Below, piece by piece: positions 7,654 to 16,073 of a stretch of 33,592 nucleotides of DNA. The notes beneath the pieces were generated by a model that ran no database searches, was not told where the DNA came from, and was given only the letters and a program-made list of their open reading frames with translations. The position numbers and the translations under genes were made by a program. Source of the DNA: Pseudoalteromonas sp. TB64 (GTDB lineage Bacteria; Pseudomonadota; Gammaproteobacteria; Enterobacterales; Alteromonadaceae); the NCBI RefSeq assembly GCF_000498095.1, contig NZ_AUTQ01000152.1:105917-139508 (forward strand), in the 5' to 3' direction. Position 1 is the first letter of the stretch, and every line of letters starts with the position of its first letter.

Positions 7654-9059
7654 TACTGGTGATGCTCCGATAAACCGGCCTGTAGCTCATTTTTATGAAC
7701 CTCAGCATTACAACTATTCAATTTAGCTTTTGACCGTTCTGATGCCATTTTTGCACCTCGTACAGATGAATGCATAGTTCTAGATGTATTCAGTTTTTTT
7801 GGCTTCTTATCCGAACTTTGTTGAATCATATACTCATATTCTTGAGCTTTATTTTGTCTCAACTGTGCGATAGATAGGGAAATTGCTTCAAAATGTTGTA
7901 AGTACACCTTGTCCAGTAACGAGAAATACTCACCAGTATTTACATTTTCAGGTGTGAGATTCAATTTATGAGCCGCTTCAAAAAATAAACGCAACAATCG
8001 AGCTATAATTGCATGTATGCCAAACGTTAAATAATGAACCCGATGTCTAAATTCATTCTTTTGCACTTCACTATCAGTGAATAGGTACTTGGGTAAAAAT
8101 AAATCAAAAAAAGTATGATAAAATTTGCTGTTAATATCGATAGGTTCAAATTCATATACTCGCTCAGACATTAAACGCCTTACATTTTGGACTCTTGGTG
8201 AGCTTCCTTCATCATTATCATTAAAAAACAACTTAGCACCTTCAGGAGTACTCGTCATAAGCATAGGAATGCCTATTCGATTAAATAAGCTTTCAAGATG
8301 CTCTAAAGTGGCACTTTCTCCACTTTTAATGCTTTTCAAAAGGTGCTGACATTCATCGATATGAACAAATCCGATCATATGCTTTGCGCATAACTCTCTA
8401 ATCGCACCAATATAAAAATCGACAGGGTTTCTTAATGCCCTATTATTATACGCATAGCTTGTCCCCAGCTGCTCATCGAGTGCTGTAAAGAAATTCAAAG
8501 CAAGCCCTTTTAAACTATTTGATGCACTAACATCTATTGAAACCCATACTAGCTGATCCATGATAAGCGGTGTCGAGTTATACTCTCTGTGTCTAATTAC
8601 TTGTGGAATACAACTAAGTACTGTATTTATTACCTCCGACTTACCAACCCCCGAAACCCCCTTCGCGAATGAACATTTAGCTTTTCCTGCATGCGCTTTA
8701 TTTCGCTTTGGAATGGCATATTTTTGCCCGAAGTTGCCCCGAGTTATTACGGTATTAATAAAGCACTGACCACTTTTGTCTAATGGATTTTTAGACCGAT
8801 AACCCGACTTTATCTGCTGAATAAAATGAAGATAAAGGGTCCAAGCACTCGGGTGTGGCAAGTAAGCCACCTCAAGTTCTGAGAAGTAGTCCATTGCTGA
8901 GAAATTATCATAATCCCAAAGTCCAACAGGTAGCTCGGGGATCGTCTTAATAGCATTGTAAAAATCGACTTCACTTTCAATGATCGGTATGCATTCAATA
9001 AGAGGGTTGTTTTTATAAATATTTGTCTGTGCAGGTGCGTATATCGCGTTATGTATCAT
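7653..9059 (-). CDS. tnsC: TnsC, AAA+ ATPase transposition regulator
   Basis: 468 residues. The Walker A is GVSGVGKS (134-141) and the Walker B FVHIDEC (232-238), in the arrangement of TnsC and TniB proteins. A sensor-like MLMTSTPEG follows. TnsC bridges the target selectors (TniQ/TnsD) and the TnsAB transposase, forming ATP-dependent filaments on target DNA. The C-terminal ~70 residues are polar, rich in Lys, Ser and Glu, and probably a flexible contact tail. The start codon overlaps the tnsB stop by 4 bp and its stop overlaps the tniQ start. Confidence 0.92.
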   Translation of the reverse strand: MIHNAIYAPAQTNIYKNNPLIECIPIIESEVDFYNAIKTIPELPVGLWDYDNFSAMDYFSELEVAYLPHPSAWTLYLHFIQQIKSGYRSKNPLDKSGQCFINTVITRGNFGQKYAIPKRNKAHAGKAKCSFAKGVSGVGKSEVINTVLSCIPQVIRHREYNSTPLIMDQLVWVSIDVSASNSLKGLALNFFTALDEQLGTSYAYNNRALRNPVDFYIGAIRELCAKHMIGFVHIDECQHLLKSIKSGESATLEHLESLFNRIGIPMLMTSTPEGAKLFFNDNDEGSSPRVQNVRRLMSERVYEFEPIDINSKFYHTFFDLFLPKYLFTDSEVQKNEFRHRVHYLTFGIHAIIARLLRLFFEAAHKLNLTPENVNTGEYFSLLDKVYLQHFEAISLSIAQLRQNKAQEYEYMIQQSSDKKPKKLNTSRTMHSSVRGAKMASERSKAKLNSCNAEVHKNELQAGLSEHHQ

Positions 9060-11350
9060 ATGAATTTGTCCTCTGAAAATGTATCTACTTCTACTGATGG
9101 GGGATCTTGTTTAGTAAAATCGTTATTTTGATTAATAAGCTCTTTTTGAATTTCTTTATCTTTAGAAATGGCTTGAGACTCAGCGTATTCTTTTCGGCGA
9201 TTATTAACGCCATTTTGATAGCTAGTTTGATCATTTCGCGGAGCATCTTTAGCTTCTTTATTCGCAGAAATAAGCATTTCTTTATCTTCGGTTTTATTAG
9301 CAAGTTTATTTGCTAATCGCTGAGAACTTAATTCCCTTTGCTGCTCTCGTAAAAACTCTCGTCGCTCATGAACTTCTACCCAACTTAAATTTTTAAACTG
9401 TTCACTTTTTTCTGACAATATAAATGGATGTATATTGCTTTTGTTATCCTCAAAAAAAATGACATTACAATTTGTCGGAGTGTAGGCCATTTTAAAAGTT
9501 AACTTTTCACCATGTTTTACTCTCAAATACCACTCTTCAGACTTTGCATAATCACCAGTGAAAATGAGTCCATTACAAGAAATACCATCCTCTTTTACAG
9601 TCACTTTAGCTTTAGGTAATAATTGATAACGAAATGAGGGTAATTGCTCTTTAGCAATAGGTATTCCCCCCGACATTTGTTCTTTTATACTAAAATTCCA
9701 CATACTTCTCGGTGTTATACCAATGCCAGCTTCAGCCATATCAGCATCTAAAATTTTTGCACAGTTTTTATAAGTATTATGATGGATGATTTCACGAATA
9801 ATTTTTTGGTGTACTTGCTCGATTGAATAAATAGCTTTTTGGGATGCATCCTGCTCCGTATGGTCACGCTGAGCTTCAATTCCACCTTGTTGAGTTGCAA
9901 TTATGCGATCAACCGTACCAACTAAACGCTCAATAATTCCCTTTAAATCACCACGAGCTTTAGTCACAGTTTCGACCCTAGTTGGCCCGTACCGTCCATT
10001 CAAAAGTTCGTCAACTTCTTCCTCTGGGTATTCAATACCATTATCGATACGTGCTGAATAAATGTCATGATGTGATTCCCATTGGTAATCTTGAAGTGGA
10101 ATGCCATATTTTGCACAGTAGGATTTTTTGTCGTCTAAAATATTGTAAAGACATTCAGCAACATTTTCCCAAACAGGCGCTTTAAAAGATAAGCTGTAAC
10201 CTAATATGTAGCGTGTTTTTATACATACCGCGATACAAATAAAAAGACGGCCTGCTGAGAGTCGCTTGTGGCCTACTCGCATGTCCCTGACATGAAGCGA
10301 TAACTCTGTAGAATCAATTTCCACTACATGATTAGCACCAAGAACCCCATCCGTTGATATGCCTTGACGATCAACCATATCGCGACTTGTCTTAATTTTT
10401 CCATATCGTAAAAGTAAGCGATCTATTAGTGGGATTACTTGCTTGTAATGATAAATAAATTGGTCGTATGAAATAATGTATTTTTCAAGGTTCGATAGAT
10501 CACGCATTCCATTCTTATCAGGCTTTGGTAACGTGTAGTTTTCCAGCTCTAGTGAATATAAGCAGTATTCATAATAAATCTCAGTAAAAAGGAGCTGGCC
10601 ACTTCTCGTGTTTGTACCAAATAACTTCGCAACTTTCTTTATGATGCGTTTTTCTTTAGCGGTTATAGCTTTATGCCTTGATAGTGTATTTCGACCATCA
10701 GCGCCACCACGGCCGCGTTTAATAACTTTCTCCTCCGTATTATGTTGATAATTACAGCCGCTATTCATTAAGCCAATCGGTAACAACGCATTTGTATTTC
10801 TGCCTAGTGTAATAAACTGATTTAAATAACGTATTAGTGCTGTAGGGGATGAATATTTTTTAGTCGGATCTTCATCTCGCAACTCAGCTAAGCGCTTTTC
10901 TAATAACTCAGTCGCGTTATATTGAAAAAGATACCGCTTCACACTTTCATCTTCTATCAGAAAACCAAGTTTATTTAATGCAAGATCTCGCTTTTTGAAC
11001 CAAGTAATTCGCTTTTCTTCACTCAGCACTTCCGTTGGATTTCTAAGAAGCTTTGGTGGTATGAAACGTTTGACTCCGCCGTTTAACTGCACTAAATCAA
11101 ATATTTCATTAGCTTCATCAAATGAATAAACCTTAGGCTTTGTTATCTGATAAGCTTTTTTCTTTATACCTTTATCAATGAGAGTATTTTTATTAACATC
11201 AATTCCTAGCGCTTCGCTCATATTAACAATAGCAACTCGCTTCATCTGGAGTTCAACGCAAACAACAACAAAAACATCGGATATACAGACCTTTCTAAGT
11301 CTGTGTAATGATTCAGGCTTTGGTCGAAGCTCTGTATTTAAATAAAACAC
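9056..11350 (-). CDS. tnsB: TnsB, DDE transposase subunit
   Basis: 764 residues with a retroviral-integrase-type catalytic core: Asp 346 (VVEIDSTEL), Asp 436 (ARIDNGIEY) and Glu 474 (GIIERLVGTVDR). The N-terminal 330 residues contain basic helical regions (including KRGRGGADGR at 211-220) that should bind the repeated 15-bp motifs in the ends. The last ~100 residues are a charged Lys/Glu/Gln-rich tail, the part that contacts TnsC in Tn7. TnsB cuts and joins the 3' ends of the element. The first 13 bp overlap the end of tnsA. The proposed ATG (MFYLNTELRP) fits that overlap. Confidence 0.93.
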   Translation of the reverse strand: MFYLNTELRPKPESLHRLRKVCISDVFVVVCVELQMKRVAIVNMSEALGIDVNKNTLIDKGIKKKAYQITKPKVYSFDEANEIFDLVQLNGGVKRFIPPKLLRNPTEVLSEEKRITWFKKRDLALNKLGFLIEDESVKRYLFQYNATELLEKRLAELRDEDPTKKYSSPTALIRYLNQFITLGRNTNALLPIGLMNSGCNYQHNTEEKVIKRGRGGADGRNTLSRHKAITAKEKRIIKKVAKLFGTNTRSGQLLFTEIYYEYCLYSLELENYTLPKPDKNGMRDLSNLEKYIISYDQFIYHYKQVIPLIDRLLLRYGKIKTSRDMVDRQGISTDGVLGANHVVEIDSTELSLHVRDMRVGHKRLSAGRLFICIAVCIKTRYILGYSLSFKAPVWENVAECLYNILDDKKSYCAKYGIPLQDYQWESHHDIYSARIDNGIEYPEEEVDELLNGRYGPTRVETVTKARGDLKGIIERLVGTVDRIIATQQGGIEAQRDHTEQDASQKAIYSIEQVHQKIIREIIHHNTYKNCAKILDADMAEAGIGITPRSMWNFSIKEQMSGGIPIAKEQLPSFRYQLLPKAKVTVKEDGISCNGLIFTGDYAKSEEWYLRVKHGEKLTFKMAYTPTNCNVIFFEDNKSNIHPFILSEKSEQFKNLSWVEVHERREFLREQQRELSSQRLANKLANKTEDKEMLISANKEAKDAPRNDQTSYQNGVNNRRKEYAESQAISKDKEIQKELINQNNDFTKQDPPSVEVDTFSEDKFI

Positions 11351-12210
11351 TCACTACCTCCCACTAGGTCTAAGTTCAAAGCTTCGTTTAAACGGATACG
11401 CTTAGCTCTTTGTATTTTGAGAAACCCTTTTAATACGGCATTTTTAAAAAATATTTCGGCTTCAATTTGGGTATAGCGATACTTATTTGACAATGATTTC
11501 AATATATTGCGAAGTGGAGACCATGGCTCTAACTGATGTTGCATAATTAAGTTATGCGTAAATAACTGAAGTGCATTTTCATCGATAGCACTATCATAAT
11601 GAATTTCACAAAATAACAATGAAGCCAGCCAAGCCTTACTATCTTTTTCTTCATTCAAACCAAAATCACAACGAGTAATAACACGATAAGGGATTTTCTT
11701 TCGTGCCCAAAAAGCTTGTTCTATCTGTAATTTTTTATATGTACGTGACGTCTTTTTTCCATCAAAAACTGGCTTATATGAATAGGCTGTTCTGTATAGT
11801 TCCCCATCATCATTAAACGATGTCACTAAAAAGTCAGTCGTCATTACATGATGAATAGCCTTTTTGAAATCATAAGGATGCACAATATCTAACTGCTTTG
11901 CGATATTGAATGTCTCTACTGGATTTAATGCATATTGTTCTTCGACACTGAATACATTTTGTGTCCAGATAAGGTGCTTATAAGCAAGTAATTCTCCGTC
12001 ACTCAGCAACGTAACTAATCGATTTTGCTTTTTACAAAAAAGCTGATGTTTTCGCCCGAGTGAATGAGTGGATTGAGTCCGTATGAAAGATTCATAAGGT
12101 TTATGCGAGGAAGTGGTTTCCTTCCATTTGATAAATTTTTTCCTATCTACGTCACGAAGCCATAATTGGCCTTTAGGCGAGTGTTTTTTAGTTTTCTCAG
12201 GTTTTGTCAT
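11338..12210 (-). CDS. tnsA: TnsA, transposon end endonuclease
   Basis: 290 residues. The restriction-enzyme-like catalytic residues align as Glu 73 (SDGELLAYKHL), Asp 126 (MTTDFLV) and Lys 146 (SYKPV). The HPYDF...MTTDFLV spacing is typical of TnsA. TnsA cuts the 5' strands at the ends, so transposition should be cut-and-paste rather than replicative. The C-terminal part (about 170-285) is the helical TnsC/DNA-contact domain. It is the first gene of the tns operon. No strong ribosome site is visible, but a candidate promoter and operators lie directly upstream. Confidence 0.92.
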   Translation of the reverse strand: MTKPEKTKKHSPKGQLWLRDVDRKKFIKWKETTSSHKPYESFIRTQSTHSLGRKHQLFCKKQNRLVTLLSDGELLAYKHLIWTQNVFSVEEQYALNPVETFNIAKQLDIVHPYDFKKAIHHVMTTDFLVTSFNDDGELYRTAYSYKPVFDGKKTSRTYKKLQIEQAFWARKKIPYRVITRCDFGLNEEKDSKAWLASLLFCEIHYDSAIDENALQLFTHNLIMQHQLEPWSPLRNILKSLSNKYRYTQIEAEIFFKNAVLKGFLKIQRAKRIRLNEALNLDLVGGSECFI

Positions 12211-12547
12211 GTTTTCACCAACTTTAAAATCTTAATTGGTAAAAGTTATAGTGCCCAAATTTTGTTTGTACAAGCAAACGAGGATTTATTTAACCTACTG
12301 ATTTTTATCTTTTTTTGCAATGAATAGAGAGTAGTTTTTTACTTTTTTAGTAAATTTCATTAGAATGCATAAAAACAACTGGTATTCCATACAGTTATAA
12401 AAATATCTTTTTTTGTAACTAATTGAAATATCTTTATTTTGATAACTTTTAGTTGTAAAAGAGAGCTTTTAATGCGAACAAAATATAAGCAACATCATCA
12501 TAAGTGATATTGCCTTATAACTTTTTGTTTCGTAATTACGAAACATT
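12211..12547. promoter_or_regulatory. Divergent control region between tnsA and the Xre regulator
   Basis: 337 bp, very AT-rich. On the minus strand a candidate tnsA promoter is TTGTAC (12268-12273), a 17-bp spacer, then TATAAC (12245-12250). An 18-bp near-palindrome, TTTGTTTGTACAAGCAAA (12261-12278, 8 of 9 pairs), overlaps its -35 box. An imperfect inverted repeat, ACCAA...TTGGT, spans 12217-12240 just before the tnsA start. On the plus side a perfect palindrome abuts the Xre start. The layout suggests repressor control of transposase expression. Confidence 0.5.
12526..12545. promoter_or_regulatory. Perfect 20-bp palindrome, candidate operator of the Xre regulator
   Basis: TGTTTCGTAATTACGAAACA is its own reverse complement over all 20 bases and ends 2 bp before the regulator's ATG. 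It covers the place where a ribosome site would be, so a bound protein would block both transcription and initiation. Confidence 0.7.
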
Positions 12548-13039
12548 ATGATAAATCAATATTTAAAAGACATTCGTGGCCAACTAGAGCTACTTGACGG
12601 AAAAGCTAAATACTCTCAGTCGGCTGTTGCGCGAGCCTTAGATTGCAATCGCAGCTATATAAGCCGAGTCGAGAGCGGCAAAGAAAAACAACTATCACGT
12701 GCTTTTCTTCAAAAAATCGCCCAGTATTATTGTATAAACGAAACCAAGGTATTAATGCTTGGTGGTTACATTCCTGAGGTAATGAGTAAAAAGGTATATG
12801 AACTTGATGATATATCGGGGCTATTAGAAGAACTAATATATCTCGATGAAGAAAAGTTAGGCTTTATAAAAGTAGGTCTGAGTGACCCTGATAGTTTATT
12901 AGCCCTTATATTAGAGATGCAATCAAAACCCTTGCTTGAGGGTGTTTATCGAATACTCGCTAACTTTAATGCCAAAGAATTAAAAAACCTTAAAGACGAT
13001 CTCGAAAATTATGGTCCCACTTCCCTAGAACATAAGTAA
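12548..13039 (+). CDS. Xre-family HTH regulator
   Basis: 163 residues. An N-terminal Cro/CI-type helix-turn-helix spans about residues 23-60 (YSQSAVARALDCNRSYISRVESGKEKQLS), where the SRVESGKE turn is diagnostic. The rest is helical and acidic, presumably for dimerisation or ligand sensing. It is transcribed away from tnsA, so it is well placed to repress the tns operon, itself, or both. It has no recognisable ribosome site; the palindrome sits there instead. It is convergent with the unknown gene pair that ends at 13058. Confidence 0.85.
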   Translation: MINQYLKDIRGQLELLDGKAKYSQSAVARALDCNRSYISRVESGKEKQLSRAFLQKIAQYYCINETKVLMLGGYIPEVMSKKVYELDDISGLLEELIYLDEEKLGFIKVGLSDPDSLLALILEMQSKPLLEGVYRILANFNAKELKNLKDDLENYGPTSLEHK

Positions 13040-13057
13040 TTTGACTTCGATAGCACC

Positions 13058-13789
13058 TTAGCTTGGGAGATATTTCATTATAAAATAAATCTCTTTTGCC
13101 TTTAGGTAGAACTCTGAATCTCCCCGAGGATAATAACCTTTGATGACTACACTTGTTCCCGTCAATTCAATACTAGAAGATGTAAGAGGGCTCAATATTG
13201 CTTTGGATAAGCGATAAAACTGGGAGTTAGCTCCAAATTTTGCAGCAGCGTAATGAATAATCGCTTCAATATCGTCCATATCTGAAACGTGATTTTTTAC
13301 TTCTAATCCTGGATACTGGTAACTATTTAGCCTTGCTGTCATCACTTCATACAACGATGCCGCGAGTTTATCAGTAAAACGCTTGTTTATATCTAAAGGG
13401 GTACGATACCACTTAGTCCCAGCTCGATGCGCTTTTATGCTTAAAGTATAAATAGGTTTAGGATTTGAAAAACGTAGTTTAATGAAATTTTTCTTACTCA
13501 TTAAAGCATCTAAACTAGCTATATCTTCTGTTGCAGCTTGATAGTTAAGTGCTAACTCAAATGCAGTATGACTGTTTTTTGGTATGATGAATATTTGCCC
13601 CCACCACGTAATTACAATATTGCAGCCCTTTACCTTAAATGCCTTAAACAAGCTGCGTAACAACACTAAGCTAGGCTGCCAGTCCTCAATAGGCACATCA
13701 ACTCCACTTACTGGAGAACAATGATAATCAAGAACCACTCTGCGCTTTTTAGCTTGTTTGATTTCTGATAGCAAAGTTTGAATATTCAT
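13058..13789 (-). CDS. Unrecognised protein B of a coupled pair
   Basis: 243 residues, no family recognised. It is soluble, with no signal or membrane segment. Notable stretches are a basic start (KQAKKRRVVLDYH), a conserved-looking core NIVITWWGQIFIIPKN and a basic patch AHRAGTKWYRTPLDINKRFTDK. No zinc, ATPase or nuclease motif can be assigned with confidence. Its ATG overlaps the stop of the upstream gene (13786-13789), so the two are made together. It lies between the transposase half and BREX, in the cargo zone. Confidence 0.6.
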   Translation of the reverse strand: MNIQTLLSEIKQAKKRRVVLDYHCSPVSGVDVPIEDWQPSLVLLRSLFKAFKVKGCNIVITWWGQIFIIPKNSHTAFELALNYQAATEDIASLDALMSKKNFIKLRFSNPKPIYTLSIKAHRAGTKWYRTPLDINKRFTDKLAASLYEVMTARLNSYQYPGLEVKNHVSDMDDIEAIIHYAAAKFGANSQFYRLSKAILSPLTSSSIELTGTSVVIKGYYPRGDSEFYLKAKEIYFIMKYLPS

Positions 13790-14625
13790 ACAGACTCACG
13801 CTCAGCCATAATCTTTATGCTAAAAGACTGATGTCGCTTACCAACCTTTCCTTGTTTTGTAATGCCTGTGCCACTAAATGTAATTTCTTTATTGTAGTAA
13901 TAAGCATGTTCAAACCGTAAGCTAGCGGTTCTATTTTTAGTATCAATATGAGTAATTAAGTCACCATAAACCACACCAAAAATACGCTTTATGACTCTTA
14001 ATACTATTTGCTCAATCTCAAGTTCAAGCCGTTCAGTTTGTACACTTAGCGTGTTCGACTCTTCATTCAAATCAGATAACAGTTCATCACGTTCTGTCGT
14101 TAGCATATTGGTACACCTATTATCTAAATCACGAATCGGCGAAACTATATTCTCAAGCTGCCAGTATAAGTCGGAGGTTTTTTCAAATCTTCCTTGTTTA
14201 GCTTCAAGTTCACGAAGTAACGATAAAACTAATGGCACACGTTTTTTATTTAATATAACGCTTTTAATATTCCGCTCAGGTAGCGCTATATCGTTAATAT
14301 CTACATATGGGGTAATGAAGTGAGGCTCTTTATTTGGGGGGAACAGCCCTGAAAAGGCAATTTTTGTATTAGTTACATGTAGGTATGAAGTCATTGAATG
14401 ATGATACCGATTGGTTAGCTCATAAAACCAATTGACCTCAGTTGTTCTAACAACCACCTCATAAAGATTATTTTCTTCTAGCAGTTTGCGAGCATTAAGC
14501 ATTTTATTAATGAGTGTTTCTGCAAATTCAACCAAGCAATAAGTAGGCAAAGTCAATCTGTAGTGCTCATTACGTTGTTCTTTATTAAGTAACTTTACCG
14601 CTAAACAAATAACTTGATGAGACAT
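13786..14625 (-). CDS. Unrecognised protein A of a coupled pair, with a coiled-coil segment
   Basis: 279 residues, soluble, no family recognised. A long charged helix at about residues 165-215 (Leu/Glu-rich, RDELLSDLNEESNTLSVQTE) should form a coiled coil. It is flanked by beta-rich ends (GVVYGDLITHI...ASLRFEHAYYYNKEITFSGTG). Its stop overlaps the next gene by 4 bp. The upstream 121 bp to the ArdC-like gene are AT-rich and could hold a promoter. The pairing with protein B suggests a complex. A defence or antidefence role is possible from location only. Confidence 0.6.
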   Translation of the reverse strand: MSHQVICLAVKLLNKEQRNEHYRLTLPTYCLVEFAETLINKMLNARKLLEENNLYEVVVRTTEVNWFYELTNRYHHSMTSYLHVTNTKIAFSGLFPPNKEPHFITPYVDINDIALPERNIKSVILNKKRVPLVLSLLRELEAKQGRFEKTSDLYWQLENIVSPIRDLDNRCTNMLTTERDELLSDLNEESNTLSVQTERLELEIEQIVLRVIKRIFGVVYGDLITHIDTKNRTASLRFEHAYYYNKEITFSGTGITKQGKVGKRHQSFSIKIMAERESV

Positions 14626-14746
14626 ATAAATTCCTCTCAGCTCTTTAACAAAGCGTAGCTGAAATAGAAAATGTTCATTACAAATTATTATTATATTTAT
14701 CTGTTTTTTTCTTTATTCAATGTCGCTACGCCAATAAAGCTAGTAA

Positions 14747-15832
14747 TTACCACTCAATAAGATGCTTATTTGGCTTTGAGCATTGCTCACAAAACGATAA
14801 ATTTTCATAACGGGTTAACGTAACACTATAATTTTCACGGCAATGGTTACAGCACGTACTAACTTTTAGCGTACTTACAAAACCTGTAAGAATTATTTTC
14901 TCTGGTTCTACTGCTTCACTATCATTAAGTTGTTCAAACTCTTTATCTTCACAATCCACATCAGCGTTTTCAATGCCTGTTAACTCATACAAAAAATGTA
15001 CTGCTTTTTTTGCATCATCTACGGCTTTAAATAAGTAATGAAAATCATCTTTTAAATGCTTTATCCAAGACTTCAAATAAGCAGCATGATCCGTTCTTGG
15101 TGTAATTGTATTTTCAAGCCGTGTACATATTATTGCAGCACCAAGTTCAGCAACAAGCTCTTCATATGCATACTGCTCGGTACTATTATTAGCTAAGTCG
15201 CGTTTCATTCTAGTGTCATGCCCACTCCAATGAATTAACTCATGGATAGCAGTAGCATAATAATTATGCTTTTTATTTCCATGATAACTATCTACAAAGT
15301 TACTGGGGGATGGCAGGTATATTTTATCTTCGTATACTCTATAAAATGCATCAGTATTACCATGAGTAATATTTGCTTTGCATCTGACTATGAATTTATC
15401 AGCACTTGGATCTTCTGGCATATCATCTGTAAATAAGTCAGGGTGTGCTGGGTTGTAATTATTCACTTGGTCAGCGTTGAATACCGTATAGGGCTTAAAA
15501 TAAATAATATAATCCACATCATTGGGTTTATTTTTTTTTGCGTAAATAGGACGAAATAGGCGCGTTCCCTTTGAGCGAATTTTTACCTTAGCTCTTTTTT
15601 TATTCCATTGGTTGAGTGTAGCCCACTCATCCGATTGAAATGTATTCTCAAGGGTAGATAGCCAAAGTAGTGTTGCGTTCATTCCACTAAAAATGTGGTG
15701 TGTAATAGCATTTTTAGGTTCTAAAAAGCCACTATGCCAAGGTGCAACCCATTCCCCCAAATTCTCCTGCATTTGCTCAATCAGCTTATCAACAACACTT
15801 CTTACATGCGCGTCTACCTCTTCCCTTTTCAT
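14747..15832 (-). CDS. ArdC-like antirestriction protein with zincin-type metallopeptidase domain
   Basis: 361 residues. The N-terminal ~115 residues match the ArdC ssDNA-binding domain (DUF1738-like): GEWVAPWHSGFLEPKNAIT, SGMNATLLWLS, then YYxxFNADQ-like IYFKPYTVFNADQV. The second domain is a gluzincin peptidase: HELIH at 197-201 followed by SGHDTRMKRDL and EELVAELGAA (Glu ~229 as third ligand). A C-terminal zinc finger follows, C328-x2-C331 with C348-x2-C351, an addition I do not associate with standard ArdC. ArdC proteins protect incoming DNA from restriction. Here the gene sits just behind brxL, 241 bp away and in the same direction, so it may spare the element's own DNA or counter a recipient's defences during transfer. 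Confidence 0.82.
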   Translation of the reverse strand: MKREEVDAHVRSVVDKLIEQMQENLGEWVAPWHSGFLEPKNAITHHIFSGMNATLLWLSTLENTFQSDEWATLNQWNKKRAKVKIRSKGTRLFRPIYAKKNKPNDVDYIIYFKPYTVFNADQVNNYNPAHPDLFTDDMPEDPSADKFIVRCKANITHGNTDAFYRVYEDKIYLPSPSNFVDSYHGNKKHNYYATAIHELIHWSGHDTRMKRDLANNSTEQYAYEELVAELGAAIICTRLENTITPRTDHAAYLKSWIKHLKDDFHYLFKAVDDAKKAVHFLYELTGIENADVDCEDKEFEQLNDSEAVEPEKIILTGFVSTLKVSTCCNHCRENYSVTLTRYENLSFCEQCSKPNKHLIEW

Positions 15833-16073
15833 AATTTAATTCCGTTTATAAAAGACGCCATTTTAATCAACCGATTTTAGTCAAACAATCAGAAGTCCAC
15901 ACCTTAGTTTTACTACAGATAGGTTAGCTACCTTGGTATTGATTCAAATATCCCAATATAAATTGACGGTTAAACATATGAAATACTATTTAAGCATTCA
16001 GGCAATCTGGCTTGCTAATAGAAGCTGTTGAATTCAAAAACTATAAGTAAAACTCAACAACTCCTGAAAATAT

